A stretch of 64,000 nucleotides of DNA from Terfezia claveryi (lineage: Eukaryota > Ascomycota > Pezizomycetes > Pezizales > Pezizaceae), in NCBI GenBank assembly GCA_015179025.1, contig WHUX01000038.1:62001-126000 (forward strand). Direction: 5' to 3'. The position numbers and the translations under genes were made by a program. The notes beneath the pieces are model-generated. The model was not told where the DNA came from and did no database searches. It saw nothing but the letters and a program-made list of their open reading frames with translations. Below are positions 47,362-60,912 of this stretch, in pieces. Within the stretch, counting starts at the first letter, position 1. Each line of letters starts with the position of its first letter.

Positions 47362-50300
47362 CTAAGCACTCACCTTCTCCCTCAACATGCCCAACCACTG
47401 CTGCATACTCAAACCCCCCTCACTCCTATCCTCAATCAACATGGTCCCCGCCCACATTCTCAAACTCGGCTCCCCATCTCCCCTAACCACATACAAATTC
47501 GGCACTACCACACTCCCCACATTCTTCCCTCTCTTGTCCCTACTCTTCTCAATCACGTTCCTCACTCGTTCATTCATCTGGCTCTCCTCCACTACCCGCA
47601 TCGTCGTCTTTCCAACTTTGACATGCTCGATTCCAGGGACGCCAAAAACGTCTTGAACGAGCGCTGGAACGGCCTGGCCTCCGACCCAGAGAAATTGTGT
47701 TTGTCCGTCGTCGATGAGGTATAGCCCGTGTAGGAGTAGCCGTTCAGACGAGAGGTTGATTGGCTGGGGGAGGACGATTTCGCCTGTTTCGGGGTGGGGA
47801 AGACCGCAGTATTCGGGCATGTCGTGAAGAGAGTAGAAGCGAGGGTGAATGTATTGCATGAGTAACGTTGCCGGGAGGGTCGAAAGAAGGCAGAGCGCCG
47901 CTGATCGAAGATCGGTAGGGATTTGTGCTGTTTTTCTGAGACCGACCTATATGCGGATAAAAAGGCGCCCCAGTTAGCAAAAACAGGTAGAAAAGTAATC
48001 AATATTTGGAAAACATACGTGTTTTATCAGTGCCAAAAATAGCACTACCAAACCTCTGAGGTTAGAGCTGAATTGTAAGCCTCCCAATCCACCTCCAACG
48101 GCACCACCAGTCAATTCTTTTCGGTATGTAACCATTAGCTCAATCAACTTGGACTGGAGTGCATCTCTGGCAGCATCCAATCCTCCACCGCTCAGGACTT
48201 TCTCCACAGCCTTGTGACTGAAAAATGTGGTAATTGCGACCTGGTCAGCGCTTGCATACACATCCGCCAGATTTTGCGTCGTTGGCAGAGCAAGTGTCAT
48301 GACACGAATCCGTCGCTCTCCGTTACATGTGGTGTGAAGAACCGCAGTCTGCATACACACAAATGACTTGCCCAAGGCTTCGTCGATTGCTACTTCTACC
48401 ACATACCCTTGATCTCTAGGGAAAGCGGGGAATGCGCAAAGATCGGAAGACCGGTTGAAGAAGTTTCCATAAAAGGTACTCATTCTTAGTCCAGTAGTAG
48501 CTCTAACTCTCATCACAGCCTCCAGAGCAATCTCAGCACTCAGATGGTCAGAAAATTCTTTGGCAAATTTGAATGCATCCTCGCTTCGAGCAGCAGACCA
48601 TCCAGGGTAGAAATATGTTTGGCCTCCAGTATACCTTGGAAGGTTACTTAAACTTGCAACATCCTGGTAACTTGCCGAGAACAGGAACATGTCGACGGAA
48701 ACCTGACTCTTGGAGCATTCCACTGCAAACGACTTGTAGAAGCTATTTGCTGTTTGAAGCAGTCCGCTCTCCTTACTTGTTCCTAGCAGCTTTTTGTCTT
48801 CCCTCATCTCCAATTTCCCAGCCCCGAGGGTTGGTAATGAAGCAGTGAGTACTACAATTTTCCCACCAATTGGCGATATAAGCTTGTGTGCCGACTTGAG
48901 GGCCGAGCCCATGCAATTGCCACCGTTTTGTGTATTATGGAACATATCCTGCAGCTTTCCCAACAAATTCTCAATAGCCTCTCGGCACTCGTCGAGCGGG
49001 ACGAGAAGATCCCCAGGAATCGGTAGGAAAGGCTCTTCAAGATCCGAGACGACGAGCATGTTCGGCTCTAGAGAATCGCTGGTCATGCAAAAGTAATGCA
49101 GTGCAGAGTCCACACAGATAAATCCCAAGCGTGTACGTTTATCGGCATTGGGGATCCTGTCGAGGCTTTCCAAAATGGTCCTAGCGCTGGTAGCAAGCAG
49201 ACCGCTCTGGACAGCGGCGAAACTAACATCCAGAAGGAAAAGATACACCAACGGCTGAGGTGGGCGTACCATATACTCCTGGGGTGCAATGAACTCGACC
49301 ACGCTATAGTTCAGTTCCGGGCGCTGCCATCTGTCCACTTGCTTTTGCTGTGCATTATCCCAGTCAAAGGCTTGGGGAACATCATTTGTCAAGTTGCACA
49401 TGTTGCATCTCCACCGGTGACCGTGATCAAGAAACGTGACATAAGGATTGATATAAGACCTACACCTTCGACACCGAGAGATCACTGTGTCAGATACCAA
49501 CGGGACTGGAGACTCTTCATCGTGTAGAGAAGTGTATGGCTGAATAATGAGCGCAAATGGCAGCTTGGATTTCTTAAGCAGCGAGTGGGTTGTAGGGACA
49601 GCATTTATAGTCGACCTCATGTAGTGTGGAGGGCAATTGGCGTTAGGAGAAAGTGTCAACGAAGACTGCTTCCAAGTCAAACTATGGACCTAAAAACTGC
49701 AAAGAAAAGAAAAAACGTACATTAGGTGGGAGCATAATGGGTGGAGGCGGAAAATCCAATTCCGAGGCATTGAACGGTTGAGCTGTGACATCTATGGTAC
49801 ACAAGGAATTCAGAGCATGTGGCTTCTGTATAGCATAATCTGTTAGCGCAAGAATGGGAGAGGCACTCGACAGCCGAGTCGAATGCTTGGGCCACCGCCT
49901 GAGTTGGATTGAATGAGAACTCAACCTGTAATTGAGGTGCAGCTTGCTGTAACTGTCCACCAAGTCCCATCTGCCCAAATTGGTTCGTCATGGACGATAC
50001 ACCCGGTGCTTCATATCCTGGTTGGGGGGCAGTGTACCCCACTGGGGCAGGGGTGAAGCTTTCGGCAGGATATCCAGCTGGACCAGCCATTCCACCTGGT
50101 GGATAAGTAGAACCTCCCCCAACGCCTCCAACAGCCGATGGCGTTATTGCGGCATTTGCTCCTGCTCCGAACTCGAATGCCTGCGCAGCATACTGACGCT
50201 TCTTGGGACCACCATGCACACCGCCAGCTGGTGGGCCAGACGGAGGAGGAGGGGATGCAGCCAGAGGAAAGCCTGGTTGCTGGGCGACGTATGGCGTATT

Positions 50301-50392
50301 CAGTGAAGGATATTGGGGGTTGCCAGGGTTTTGCCCATAGGGGTCGGGGGGGGGTACTGGTAGTTGGGGTCTTGGTATGGAGGCTGGGCCAT
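47362..50392 (-). CDS. SEC24: Canonical COPII cargo adaptor SEC24, with one frame break
   Basis: Inner-coat COPII subunit that binds Sec23 and cargo. Exons: 50392..49926, 49825..49721, 49665..48019 and 47946..47362; introns 49925..49826 (GTTGAG...TACAG), 49720..49666 (GTACGT...AGCAG) and 48018..47947 (GTATGT...TATAG). After the start ([16 protein letters not shown]) the frame meets a C9 tract at 50354..50346; one more C is needed to continue as [13 protein letters not shown] and keep phase, giving about 934 aa. Conserved blocks: [11 protein letters not shown], a zinc finger [16 protein letters not shown]...[38 protein letters not shown] and a gelsolin-like [16 protein letters not shown]. The finger context is that of canonical Sec24 (A/B type), not Lst1. 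After REK a GTGAGT precedes the stop by two codons, so an extra last exon cannot be excluded. Confidence 0.92.
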
Positions 50393-53188
50393 ATTTGGGT
50401 ATATAAACTGCTGCGGAGCTACAATATTATAAGTCTCCGCATATCAGTAAGAAATTCCAAAACAACAGAGGGGAATTCAGTAGCACGAAGGAGTGCTCCT
50501 TACTCAAGACGTTCAAGAGCTATGTTTAGAGTTTGTATGAACGAGGGAAGATAGATTTAGTGAAGAAATGCCCTGCGGGACCCAAAGATTGAACAGAAAA
50601 TTAATGAAGGAAGAGCGTTGCTTCCGATATGTGGCTTGATAGGGGGGGGGTGAACTCAGGATTGTTCGAAGTGGGTGATGTGTGAAGATGGACAAGTTTA
50701 AGGTCAAGGTGGGATGCCAGCGCTAAGCCTATTGTGTACATTGGTCACGTGTATGACATGCTGTGGGGGCGCAACATCCGAAGTTTCGATATCCGCGGGA
50801 GTAAACTCACACCATTCTGTGCATATGAACTGTACTTTACGATCTTCAGGGCTCTTGATAGGCAGGAAAGCATGTCGCTTCATAGGTGTCGGCTTGGAGC
50901 AGTCTATGTGCGTAGGTCTGTGTATTTCTTTGCAATCTTTGTAATGCGCACGAAAGCCCGGCTAACCTTCATTCCAGTACCGGAACGTCAGTACCTGTGT
51001 CACGGTCCTGGAGCGACTGGGCCACAAGACACAGAGGGTATGGAGGTCTTTATGTAAGTACTGTACTAGCCAAAGAGCAGTGGAAGCACTCGAATCCTCA
51101 AAGCTCTTTCCTAAATACTCAGCCTTTGTAGATACCCCCCCCTCCCCAAAGTCCCACTCACTTGTTTGGGGTGCAAGGTGCTGAAAGTCCCTTTCAAGGT
51201 TGAGGTTCATTGAATGAGAGGGTATTCTTTTTTTTTGATTTTTGTGGGCAAATCACGGTGGAGTCTGACGGGACTGTAACCAAACTGCCGGGGACTGCAT
51301 ATATATATTACTTGGATGGCACATACCTATTCTAAAAACAAAAGCCCTTGCAAATTCTGGAAGATTTCTATTTTGGTCACAATGTCAGCCTAGGCCCCGC
51401 GTCAGCTTTTTGGTTCCTTCCATCAAGTACACTCGAGAGGAAAAAAAAAAGATATCCGGCGCTTATGAATAAGTAATTACAAGTACCAAGTACCAAGAAA
51501 GTAAGGATGGCGCCTTTGTAAGAGATAGAATAGACATTACCAACTTGATATCAATCTGCAAACTTTGGCTGAGTGTACTCCAATCAATAGTCAGGCTGGC
51601 ACAACACCCTCCTTTAGCAGACTATCCAATCAAGCTACCCCTGCTGTCCAGTTATCGATCAGGTATTGCTCAGGTATTGCTCCTCAATCCCACTGAAGAC
51701 AGGACAGTCGTAGTGATATTTCGAAGTTTAGATAGTTATAATTATCAGGTATATTTTCCAACCACACCTTCAGCCCTATCTAATGTAAGTATATGCAACG
51801 CAATATTAATACAGATACCCAAATTGAAATTCAAATGCTTCTAATGAGTTTTGCAGTAACCATGAATGAAGGGTTCAATCCAACTGAGAGGAATGCATTA
51901 TTATATTCAAATAATAATTTCCTTGTAGTCCCTTCCAACGAATCACACTGCGTTCACACTCACACCGCCTGATCTGCAGGTCTCATGTTGGTGATCCAGG
52001 TTAGGGCTGGCAGCGGTTCGGGTGAATGTACCCCTCCTCAAGTTCAAGCATCCCCTCTTTAATGGGCTACCATACCTTCAACATCAATTTTGAATTGCTA
52101 ATACTTTGCAGCTGCAAACCTCACTCAGCACCTCCTTGGACACCTTCGCAAACATTCCCCCCCTCCCCCTCCCCCTCCCCCCCTTGGCCAGATCTAGGGA
52201 ATTCGTGCATCTATCCGTTCTTGCGGCAGAGCGATACTTTGCGAAACGCAAGCGAAGTTTTCCCTGGCCATTAGGCGACTAAGCTCTCTCCTGCCTCCTG
52301 TAAGCCCCACGCCAGGAAAACAAAGAACCAGAATGAGGACCTAAACATAGATTCTGGGCTAGAAACCGTCGAATCCTGTGTATATTCCAGGCAATCAGCA
52401 CAGCATTTGCAGGCCTCCACATCTTACGCAATTAATCATTTACCCTTACTTGCACAAGGCCATTCATATTTGCGCTTGCTCAACTATCTCAATCTCGGAG
52501 TGGTTGCTATTTGTGTACTGTGCAAGCGGCTTGGTGAATTTGATCCTGTCAACTGTTGGTAAGTTAAGCCTGTATCAAACCCTGCCCCTCATTCTCACCC
52601 TCTCATTTGAATGCGTACTATATCTACTCGCCTTTCCCTTCACTTGTTTCCCATTCCTGCTCCTCATCATAAGCCTTTGCTTCTCTCTTAAAGACACTCT
52701 TGTTGCATCTGTTTCTTTTCCTTCTGTATCGCTTGGTATGTGTTTATCCTGCATTATTCCACGTGCCTAAACTCTCTTTTACGCTTTTGTAATGTTAGGA
52801 CCTGTTCCTGGACGCGCATATAACCCCCTTGCATAGTACCCATATGTTTTGTGCCGATATTCTATTTCCGGAGATATTCCTGGATCTGTATTAGGAAAAA
52901 TTTACTGATTGCTATCATATAGGACGATCTATTCCTCTAATTGTTGTAGGATCTCAGAGACATAGACTTGAGGTCTTTACAGTAAGTATTCTTTGTGCTC
53001 GATATATTGAGGATACTAGTACAGTTTCTGATACAGCTTTAGCATTCATAATTCTCTTGAGTACCTTGGTCAGGTTGCCAATTACTCGGGCCTCACATAT
53101 CTCAACTAGGAAACTTTGAAAGGAATCGCTCGCAACCCAGATATCATTCGCATCCGACAGCTTTGCCGTAATTTAGAAATACGACATA
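50393..53188. other. Divergent intergenic region, SEC24 and MAPK promoters
   Basis: About 2.8 kb between divergent genes. No gene is recognised. Pyrimidine-rich C-tracts occur near 52150-52190. A 5' untranslated intron for the kinase is possible but I cannot place one. The short frames at 50714-51057, 51545-51844 and 52378-52770 have no domain. Confidence 0.5.
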
Positions 53189-54419
<1,231 letters not shown>

Positions 54420-55405
54420 GCATAGCGAATAAATCTGATATTTTCTTTCTTCCGCTCTAGTTTTTTTTTATACGTCCGCCAGGAATGGGTGTGAGCATGG
54501 TTTTTCTTTCATCAGCTTGGGGTTATGGGATTCGAATATCATCAAGGATGAATTATCCTTTGTATTCTTTTTATTCTCTATTTTTTTTTTACATATATCT
54601 TATCACTTTTGGAAGTTATATAGAGGGTTGTACCAAGCTAGTTTTTCAAGGGTTCGAGATTATTGGTGGAATTAGGTAGTGAGCAGGTGCCCGCTTGACC
54701 CTATCATTTATTTATCTTGAATCAAAATGTAGCCGAGGGCAAGAGATACCCTATTTACTAAACTCTTTTCCATTATTGCTCTGAATTGCCTTACCATCCC
54801 TCGTGCACCAAAGGAACTCTTAAGCCGCAACGTTTGTTATGAGTCTCAGTGCCCTGCAAGCCCAGAAATGCGTCTTTTTCTAAACAGGGTACATAAGGAG
54901 CACCCATATTGCAACCAGGCTTGATGACACTATGCAAAATGGTAAAGTGGAAATTGCTGAGGGGTTTTTTCCCCCCATTGGTGAGTGCTTTAGAATCATA
55001 AATTATTATGAATCTCAACTTTTGCCAAGGACTCATATGGCAGTATGCGACCTACTTATGGTCAGCTGAGACGGAGGACGGGAATTTACTTCTATCAAGA
55101 ATTTCGTAGATTTCCACAGCATAAGATCCCTACCGTATGGTCATGCCATTGCAAAAGAGGCTCGAAGCTTGGTCTATTTATGTCATTAAAGTTGCCCCGT
55201 CATGTAGAAAAAAGGACTAGAATTGTGTCAAGCAATTACAGTATCTGCTGTAGTTTCGCTGCAAATCCGAATCACCTTCACCCCACCCCCACTCTCACCC
55301 CCACCTTCGCATCTGTCTCGTCCCTACCTCTCTATCTCTATCTCTATCTCTCAAAGGTATCCAGGCGTATCTGGTCCAGCACATCAACCCGGAATCCCAC
55401 ACACC
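54420..55405. other. Intergenic, MAPK 3' region and TPS2 promoter
   Basis: About 990 bp. The TPS2 side has a pyrimidine-rich stretch with CTCTAT repeats (55330-55352), typical of a fungal core promoter or leader. No gene is seen. Confidence 0.5.
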
Positions 55406-58400
55406 ATGTCCTATACCAATGAGGCCCGGAAACTTTCAATAGTACTCCCTCCTTCTCCGAAGCAATCATCGGATGCCGCCCAGCAATTACAAACTGTGGA
55501 TGACGCTCCAGGGGCAGGTGCTCACTACGCACATCTTTGCGGGCCCGAAGATGCGGAAGGGAAAATTCCAGTTTCAGGGAGGCTTATCATTGCTAGCAAT
55601 CTACTGCCGTGGGAATTGAGTTTGAGCAAGGACGGACAGTGGGTGAGTCTTAAGGTTCTTTGGATGTGCAGACCTGAGCAGCCCTGTGTAAAAGCTTGGG
55701 GTGGCATCATTTGACACTGGAGTGGAAGCTGATTGAGCATCAATAAATTTCAAGAAAATTGAACCCAGGAAAGGCAATACAGCTTTACATTCCTCTTTCC
55801 AACATCTCTCCTCGAAGCACAGTCAATGGGAAACAGTACTCGTAGGATGGACAGGGAAAGTCCAGCCTATCTCGAAGCCAAAGCCGCCTGTTGTCTCCAG
55901 CCCTGTAGGAGGACTGAAGTCCCCTCTCAAGTCCCCATTGATTGGTGCTCAACCACAATCACCACGGCCAGCTACGCTGCCTACAGTGCCGAAGCCGGCA
56001 GTGCTCTGGCGGTCAACTACATTTTTCAGTCAGGGAGGAAATAGGCCTGATACTGAGACTCAGAAAATTACTGCGGAGGATCGGGATGCTGTTGAGCGAA
56101 TGCTTATTGATCCCAGCATGACAACTGGAGGGTTCGGAAAGGCAGTTCCAGTGTGGATGGGGGATGATGAAGATGGAGGGTTAATGGGGTTGATTGTGGG
56201 GCAGGATTGGGAAAGGTGGGGCATGCTGTCGCAGAAAGGTGCGTACTCTGGCGCGATGAGAGATATCTGGCGATCTCAATTAACTCATGAATTTAGTGCT
56301 ATGGCCACTACTGCACTATATCCTCCCGACCCCCACAGATGGAGAATCGGAGCAGCAATGGTGGAGAGATTACCTACGATACAACATCGCATTTGCAGAC
56401 AAGATCATGCAAGTTTACAAGCCTGGGGATATTGTTTGGGTGCATGATTACCAGCTACTATTGGTCCCAGAATTATTGAGGCAGCGGACAGGCGCCGATA
56501 TGTATATCGGGCTGTTTCTTCATACGCCTTTCCCCAGTTCGGAAATTGTCCGATGTTTGAGCAGTGAGTCGCATTTTCCCTTTATTCTTTGCTCGATTTT
56601 TAGAGATGACGTACAATGTTGCATGAGGTGGGATTATATTAACCTTGATTAGGGCGCAAGGAGATCCTGGAGGGCATGCTAGGTGCCAATTTGATAGGAT
56701 TCCAGTCAACAAGTTACCTGCAGCACTTTCTGTCTTCCTGCACCCGCATACTTGGGTATGCTTCAACACCAGATGGAGTGAAAACATATGGATCGCACTG
56801 CGCAGTTGGGGTTTTCCCCATCGGTATTGATGTTGCGAAGCTGGAGTCAAGCGCTAGCCATCCAGGCATCGAAGAAAAAATGAAAGCAATCAAAGAAATG
56901 TATGCAGGGAAGAAGATTATTGTTGGTAGGGATAGATTAGATTCCGTAAGAGGGGTCATGCAGAAATTGCGGGCTTTCGAGACATTCTTAGAAATGTACG
57001 AGGAATGGAGGGAAAAGGTGAGCCTACATATTTTGCCCCTCATTGCTCTTATATCACTCATAGTTTCGTTTCTTATCGGTGTTTCCATCCGAATTATACC
57101 TGAATGTGGCGCAAAACTGCCCATGCACTTGCATGATGATGAGCGTCCCCAACCCCTGAGGCTCCAGTGTGAAAATCTGACCTTGTCAAAATCCCTGGCA
57201 TAGGTTGTATTAATTCAAGTCACTTCACCAGCAATTTCTGAGTCGAAGGGAATTGAGCACAAGGTTAACGAACTTGTGGGGCATATTAACGGGACCTACG
57301 GATCGCTTGAATTCACCCCTGTTCAACACTATCCACAGTACCTTGGTCCGGACGAATATCTTGCACTTTTAAGAGTAGCGGACATTGGACTCATCACATC
57401 TGTTCGGGATGGTATGAACACAACCTCTCTCGAATACGTTATATGTCAAAAAGATACACACGGTCCAGTTATCGTTTCTGAATTTACCGGAACTGCAAGC
57501 TCCCTCACCGACGCAATTCAAGTCAATCCTTGGGACACAAAAGGAGTCGCTCAAACCATCGATTACTGTCTAAGGCTTTCAAAGGATAAGAAGCAAGCGA
57601 TTCACACGAAGCTATACAAACACGTCACCACTAACACTGTACAAGCTTGGAATTGCAGTCTCCTGAAGATGTTAATCGACAGCTTAAGCACCAGTCAGGA
57701 GAGGAGCGTTACACCTGTGCTTGATAGGCGGTTATTGCTCAACGCATACAAGGCGGTCAAGGGAAACAAGCGACTGATGATGTTTGATTATGATGGGACA
57801 TTAACACCAATTGTCCGGGACCCAGATTCGGCCATACCCACCGATAAGGTTATCAGGACAATTAAGAAGCTTGCAGCAGACGCTGGAAATGAGGTATGGA
57901 TTATTTCCGGGAGGGACCAGGAATTTTTGGCAAAGTGGATGGGTCATATCCCTGAGTTAGGTTTGAGGTTCGTAGAATAAGCTCTGGTGCATGATGCTTG
58001 GAGGGCCTATAGGCTATTGCTAACGCCCACTATAGCGCTGAGCATGGGTGCTTTATGAGGCATCCTCACTCTACAGAATGGGTGAATTTGACCGAAAGCA
58101 CAGATATGAGCTGGCAGCAAAAGATAATGGATATCTTTGGTCTCTACACAGATAGGACTCCTGGTATGTCAATTTGGGGACTCGGTTATGCAATTAAACT
58201 CTGACACAAACGTCATTAGGGACCATCATCGAGCGAAAGAAATGCGCTATTACCTGGCATTACCGCAAAGCTGACCATGACTTTGCGGCTATTCAAGTCA
58301 AGGAATGCCAGGAGCTGTTGGAGAGCACTGTTGCCAAGGATTACGACCTGGAAGTCATGCCTGGGAAGTGCAACTTAGAGGTTCGACCGAAGTTCGTGAA

Positions 58401-58794
58401 TAAGGGGGAAATTGCAAAGCAATTACTACAGGAATATCGAGAAAAGGATGGGCAGAAGGTTTTTGTGTTATGTGCAGGGGATGACACCACTGATGAGGGT
58501 GAGTAATAACACTTGTCTCCCGACTTGGTATGTAGAGCAAAGATTTGACTTTTGCTTGCCACAGATATGTTCCGAAGTCTACGCGAATCTCCCCTCCCAC
58601 GGCAGGAATTTTTCACTGTTCATATTGGGCCGAGCTCGAAGCATACCATGGCGGACTATCACCTTTCTGAGCCAGCTGACTTAATTGAGTCGATTGGGCT
58701 ACTTGTCGGGATCGTGAATCCAATGGATCTGGGAATTGTTCCACCTGTCGTTGATGGGACAGGGAAGAAGGAGGAGTTGGCGGCGGCTGCTTGA
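55406..58794 (+). CDS. TPS2: Trehalose-6-phosphate phosphatase (GT20 plus TPP)
   Basis: Removes phosphate from trehalose-6-phosphate in trehalose synthesis; works in the Tps1/Tps2 complex in the cytosol. Eight exons: 55406-55642, 55755-56238, 56297-56563, 56653-57017, 57204-57967, 58036-58163, 58220-58498 and 58565-58794; introns 56-186 bp. Product about 917 aa. N-terminal glycosyltransferase-20 domain: VWVHDYQLLLVPELLR, IGLFLHTPFPSSE, GANLIGFQ, SLEYVICQK and FTGTASSL. C-terminal phosphatase domain: the nucleophile motif FDYDGTLTPIV (about residues 690-700), WIISGRDQEFL, SAEHGCFMRHP, EVRPKFVNKGEIAK and VLCAGDDTTDEDMF. The aspartates of the HAD-type phosphatase are intact. Like other Tps2 proteins, the N-terminal domain probably has no synthase activity, but this is not settled by sequence alone. 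N-terminal 200 residues are variable, so a further N-terminal exon is possible. Confidence 0.93.
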
Positions 58795-59373
58795 ATTAAA
58801 GGCCGAATTTGAGCGTCGTATACCTTGTATAGAGAGAAGGGATACTGTGGGCGCAGTGGATCGCTTAACGTATTATATACCAAGGTTGATGACTGTACGA
58901 GGAGGAGAAACGAATATATTAGTACACTCGAGTACAGGCGTATGTGGGCGCAGACGAAAAATATAAACATACAGTATATATTGGTTTGGGGTAAAGGTTA
59001 TATTATTTTCTTATTTTTATTTTTTTTGCTTGTCCTGGGAGTTTAGAAGTTTGAACCTATGTCCTCTATCTGTTTACTGTTTGTTTCGACGTTGGCTGGT
59101 GAGTCGGAAGATTATTGATAGCATGTGATACGAATGCCCCTCGGTGGGGTAAAGGAGTAGATGATTAAGCCTGGCCAGGCAGCAAGTTCCCATGCATATG
59201 TAAAGTATGTATATACATATGCATGTGCATACTTGCATAGGAAGCTCTCGTCAGACAGAATGTCCCCTCCCGCCGCATGCCGTGGGGCCCCCAGCAGAAA
59301 TCATCAACGAGCCAACTGCAGCCTAAGCAGAACAAAATAAATCACAACTGCAGCACATCCAAATCATAATCCA
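58795..59373. other. Intergenic between TPS2 and COG5
   Basis: 580 bp of head-to-tail spacing. Contains a perfect 12-bp-arm palindrome (59191-59202 and 59214-59225). No gene is seen. Confidence 0.5.
59191..59225. repeat. Inverted repeat in COG5 promoter
   Basis: Left arm CATGCATATGTA, right arm TACATATGCATG, perfectly complementary, with an 11-nt spacer. It lies about 150 bp upstream of the COG5 start. It could be a dyad protein-binding site or chance in AT-rich sequence. Confidence 0.75.
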
Positions 59374-60912
59374 ATGGAAACCGAGCCCTCCTCAGACAGC
59401 TACATCGACTACGAGGCCTTCCTTTCCCCCACCTTCTCCCCCTACTCCTTCGCCAACGCCCTAATCCTACATACCAACACCTCCGACGACCCAAACCTCG
59501 ACCTCTCCACTCCCCTTTCCCGCGTGCTCTTCGACCTCCAAGAAATCGACTCGCATATACATTCCCTTACCACGGGGAATGCGTCTGAACTGCTAGCGTA
59601 TGCAGAGGAGAGTAGGAGCGTGAGTGAGGACCTTGTGAAGGGGGTGGAGGAGCAGATGAAGGTTGTCGGGGTGGCGTATAGGAGGTTGGAAAAGGAGGTT
59701 GTGGGGAGGGGGAAGGCGGCCGAGGAGGTTCTTGGGGTGGTGGAGAGGTTGAATGTGGTGACGAGGGTGTTGAGGGAGGTTGGGAGGGTGGTACTTTTGG
59801 GGAGGCAGCTTGAGGGGTTGGTGAGCGAGTGGTTTTGTAGTAGAGGGGGTACTGGGGGTGGAACTGGGGGGGAGGGGGATTGGAAAGTGTTATTGAGGAT
59901 GGGGTATACAGTTGCGGAAATGAGGAGGACATTGGTTGCGGATGAGAGGGGGGGAGGGAGAGAGTTAGCGGAGGTTAATTGCGTGAAGGTGGTGGTTTCT
60001 CAACTACTAGTCCCAGCAGAACAATATCTCAAAACGATAGCCACGGGGATAGTAGCCAATTTCGCGTTACAAACTACCTCGACAACAGCAAACAGAGGCA
60101 CATCAGCCTCAACTATATCATCCTTCGCCGCCCAAACATCCTTCGAAGCATCCCTCTCCCGCGTCTCCTCCGCAACGCAAATCCTCTACCTCCTTTCCCC
60201 CCCTTCCACCACATCTAAATCCTCCTCAGACTCCCCTCTCCTCCTACAAGCCCTCAACACCTTCCTAACCAACCAGACTACCTCATCTCTGGCCGCCCTG
60301 TCCCGCGTCTTTTCCTCCCTTACCCCAACCCAGCCTTCCCCACCCGCTCTCGACCGCTCATTCCTTGAAATCGTCCAAAAAATTCGGGGAATAGCCACGC
60401 TAGAGGAGGTACTTAAATCCCTTCCCCTCTCTACCCTCGATCCTACATGTACCATCCCCACCACCAACACCAACCCCGCCCCGTGTGAAGATGAAGATGA
60501 AGCGCTGGATGAGGGGGACGATACAGAATCAACACTGTTGGGGTTTGTCCTAGCAGACTTCGATACCCCGTCCCTCCCAACCTTGTTCTTCCGTAACTTG
60601 TCCTCCGGGCTAGAGACGCTCGTGAGGAATGTTCTCGCGCGGGGGGGCGTCGCGGCGCGGGGGCTGAGGGCTGGGAAGGATAAATTACGGGAGGGCCTTC
60701 GGGGGGTGGTGGAGAGGGGGTTGGCTGGGGAGGGAGAAGATGGAAGTCTACAGCTGGGTGGTGATGGGCGGAGGGGAGGGAGGAGGAGGAGGAAGAGGAG
60801 AGCTGGGGAAAAGGAGGTGGGGGTTGGAGTGGTGATTGGGGGGTGGAGAGGGGGTTTGGGGGGCGGTAAGGGGAGAGCGAGTTCTGTCAGGTCAGGGTAC
60901 TACTGTTTATAG
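59374..60912 (+). CDS. COG5: Conserved oligomeric Golgi complex subunit 5
   Basis: COG5 is part of the eight-subunit tether for retrograde transport within the Golgi (family knowledge). Intronless frame of 512 aa. The N-terminus is diagnostic: DYEAFLSPTFSPYSFANALIL followed by LDLSTPLSRVLFDLQEIDSHI, a typical Cog5 start. Next is a coiled-coil-like stretch (about 80-150, VGVAYRRLEKEVVGRGKAAEEV) with VVLLGRQLEGLVSEW. The middle is Ser/Thr-rich; FFRNLSSGLETLVRN marks the C-terminal conserved region. The last about 60 residues are Gly/Arg-rich (GRRGGRRRRKRR), unlike the family, and come from a G-rich tract where a frame slip would be easy to hide. Fungal COG5 proteins are shorter than the human one. 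Confidence 0.85.
   Translation: METEPSSDSYIDYEAFLSPTFSPYSFANALILHTNTSDDPNLDLSTPLSRVLFDLQEIDSHIHSLTTGNASELLAYAEESRSVSEDLVKGVEEQMKVVGVAYRRLEKEVVGRGKAAEEVLGVVERLNVVTRVLREVGRVVLLGRQLEGLVSEWFCSRGGTGGGTGGEGDWKVLLRMGYTVAEMRRTLVADERGGGRELAEVNCVKVVVSQLLVPAEQYLKTIATGIVANFALQTTSTTANRGTSASTISSFAAQTSFEASLSRVSSATQILYLLSPPSTTSKSSSDSPLLLQALNTFLTNQTTSSLAALSRVFSSLTPTQPSPPALDRSFLEIVQKIRGIATLEEVLKSLPLSTLDPTCTIPTTNTNPAPCEDEDEALDEGDDTESTLLGFVLADFDTPSLPTLFFRNLSSGLETLVRNVLARGGVAARGLRAGKDKLREGLRGVVERGLAGEGEDGSLQLGGDGRRGGRRRRKRRAGEKEVGVGVVIGGWRGGLGGGKGRASSVRSGYYCL

Noticed and set aside
2000..50392. Recent duplication of one Sec24 gene
   Set aside because: The two copies differ in finger context, intron positions and length, so they are ancient paralogues of different subtypes.
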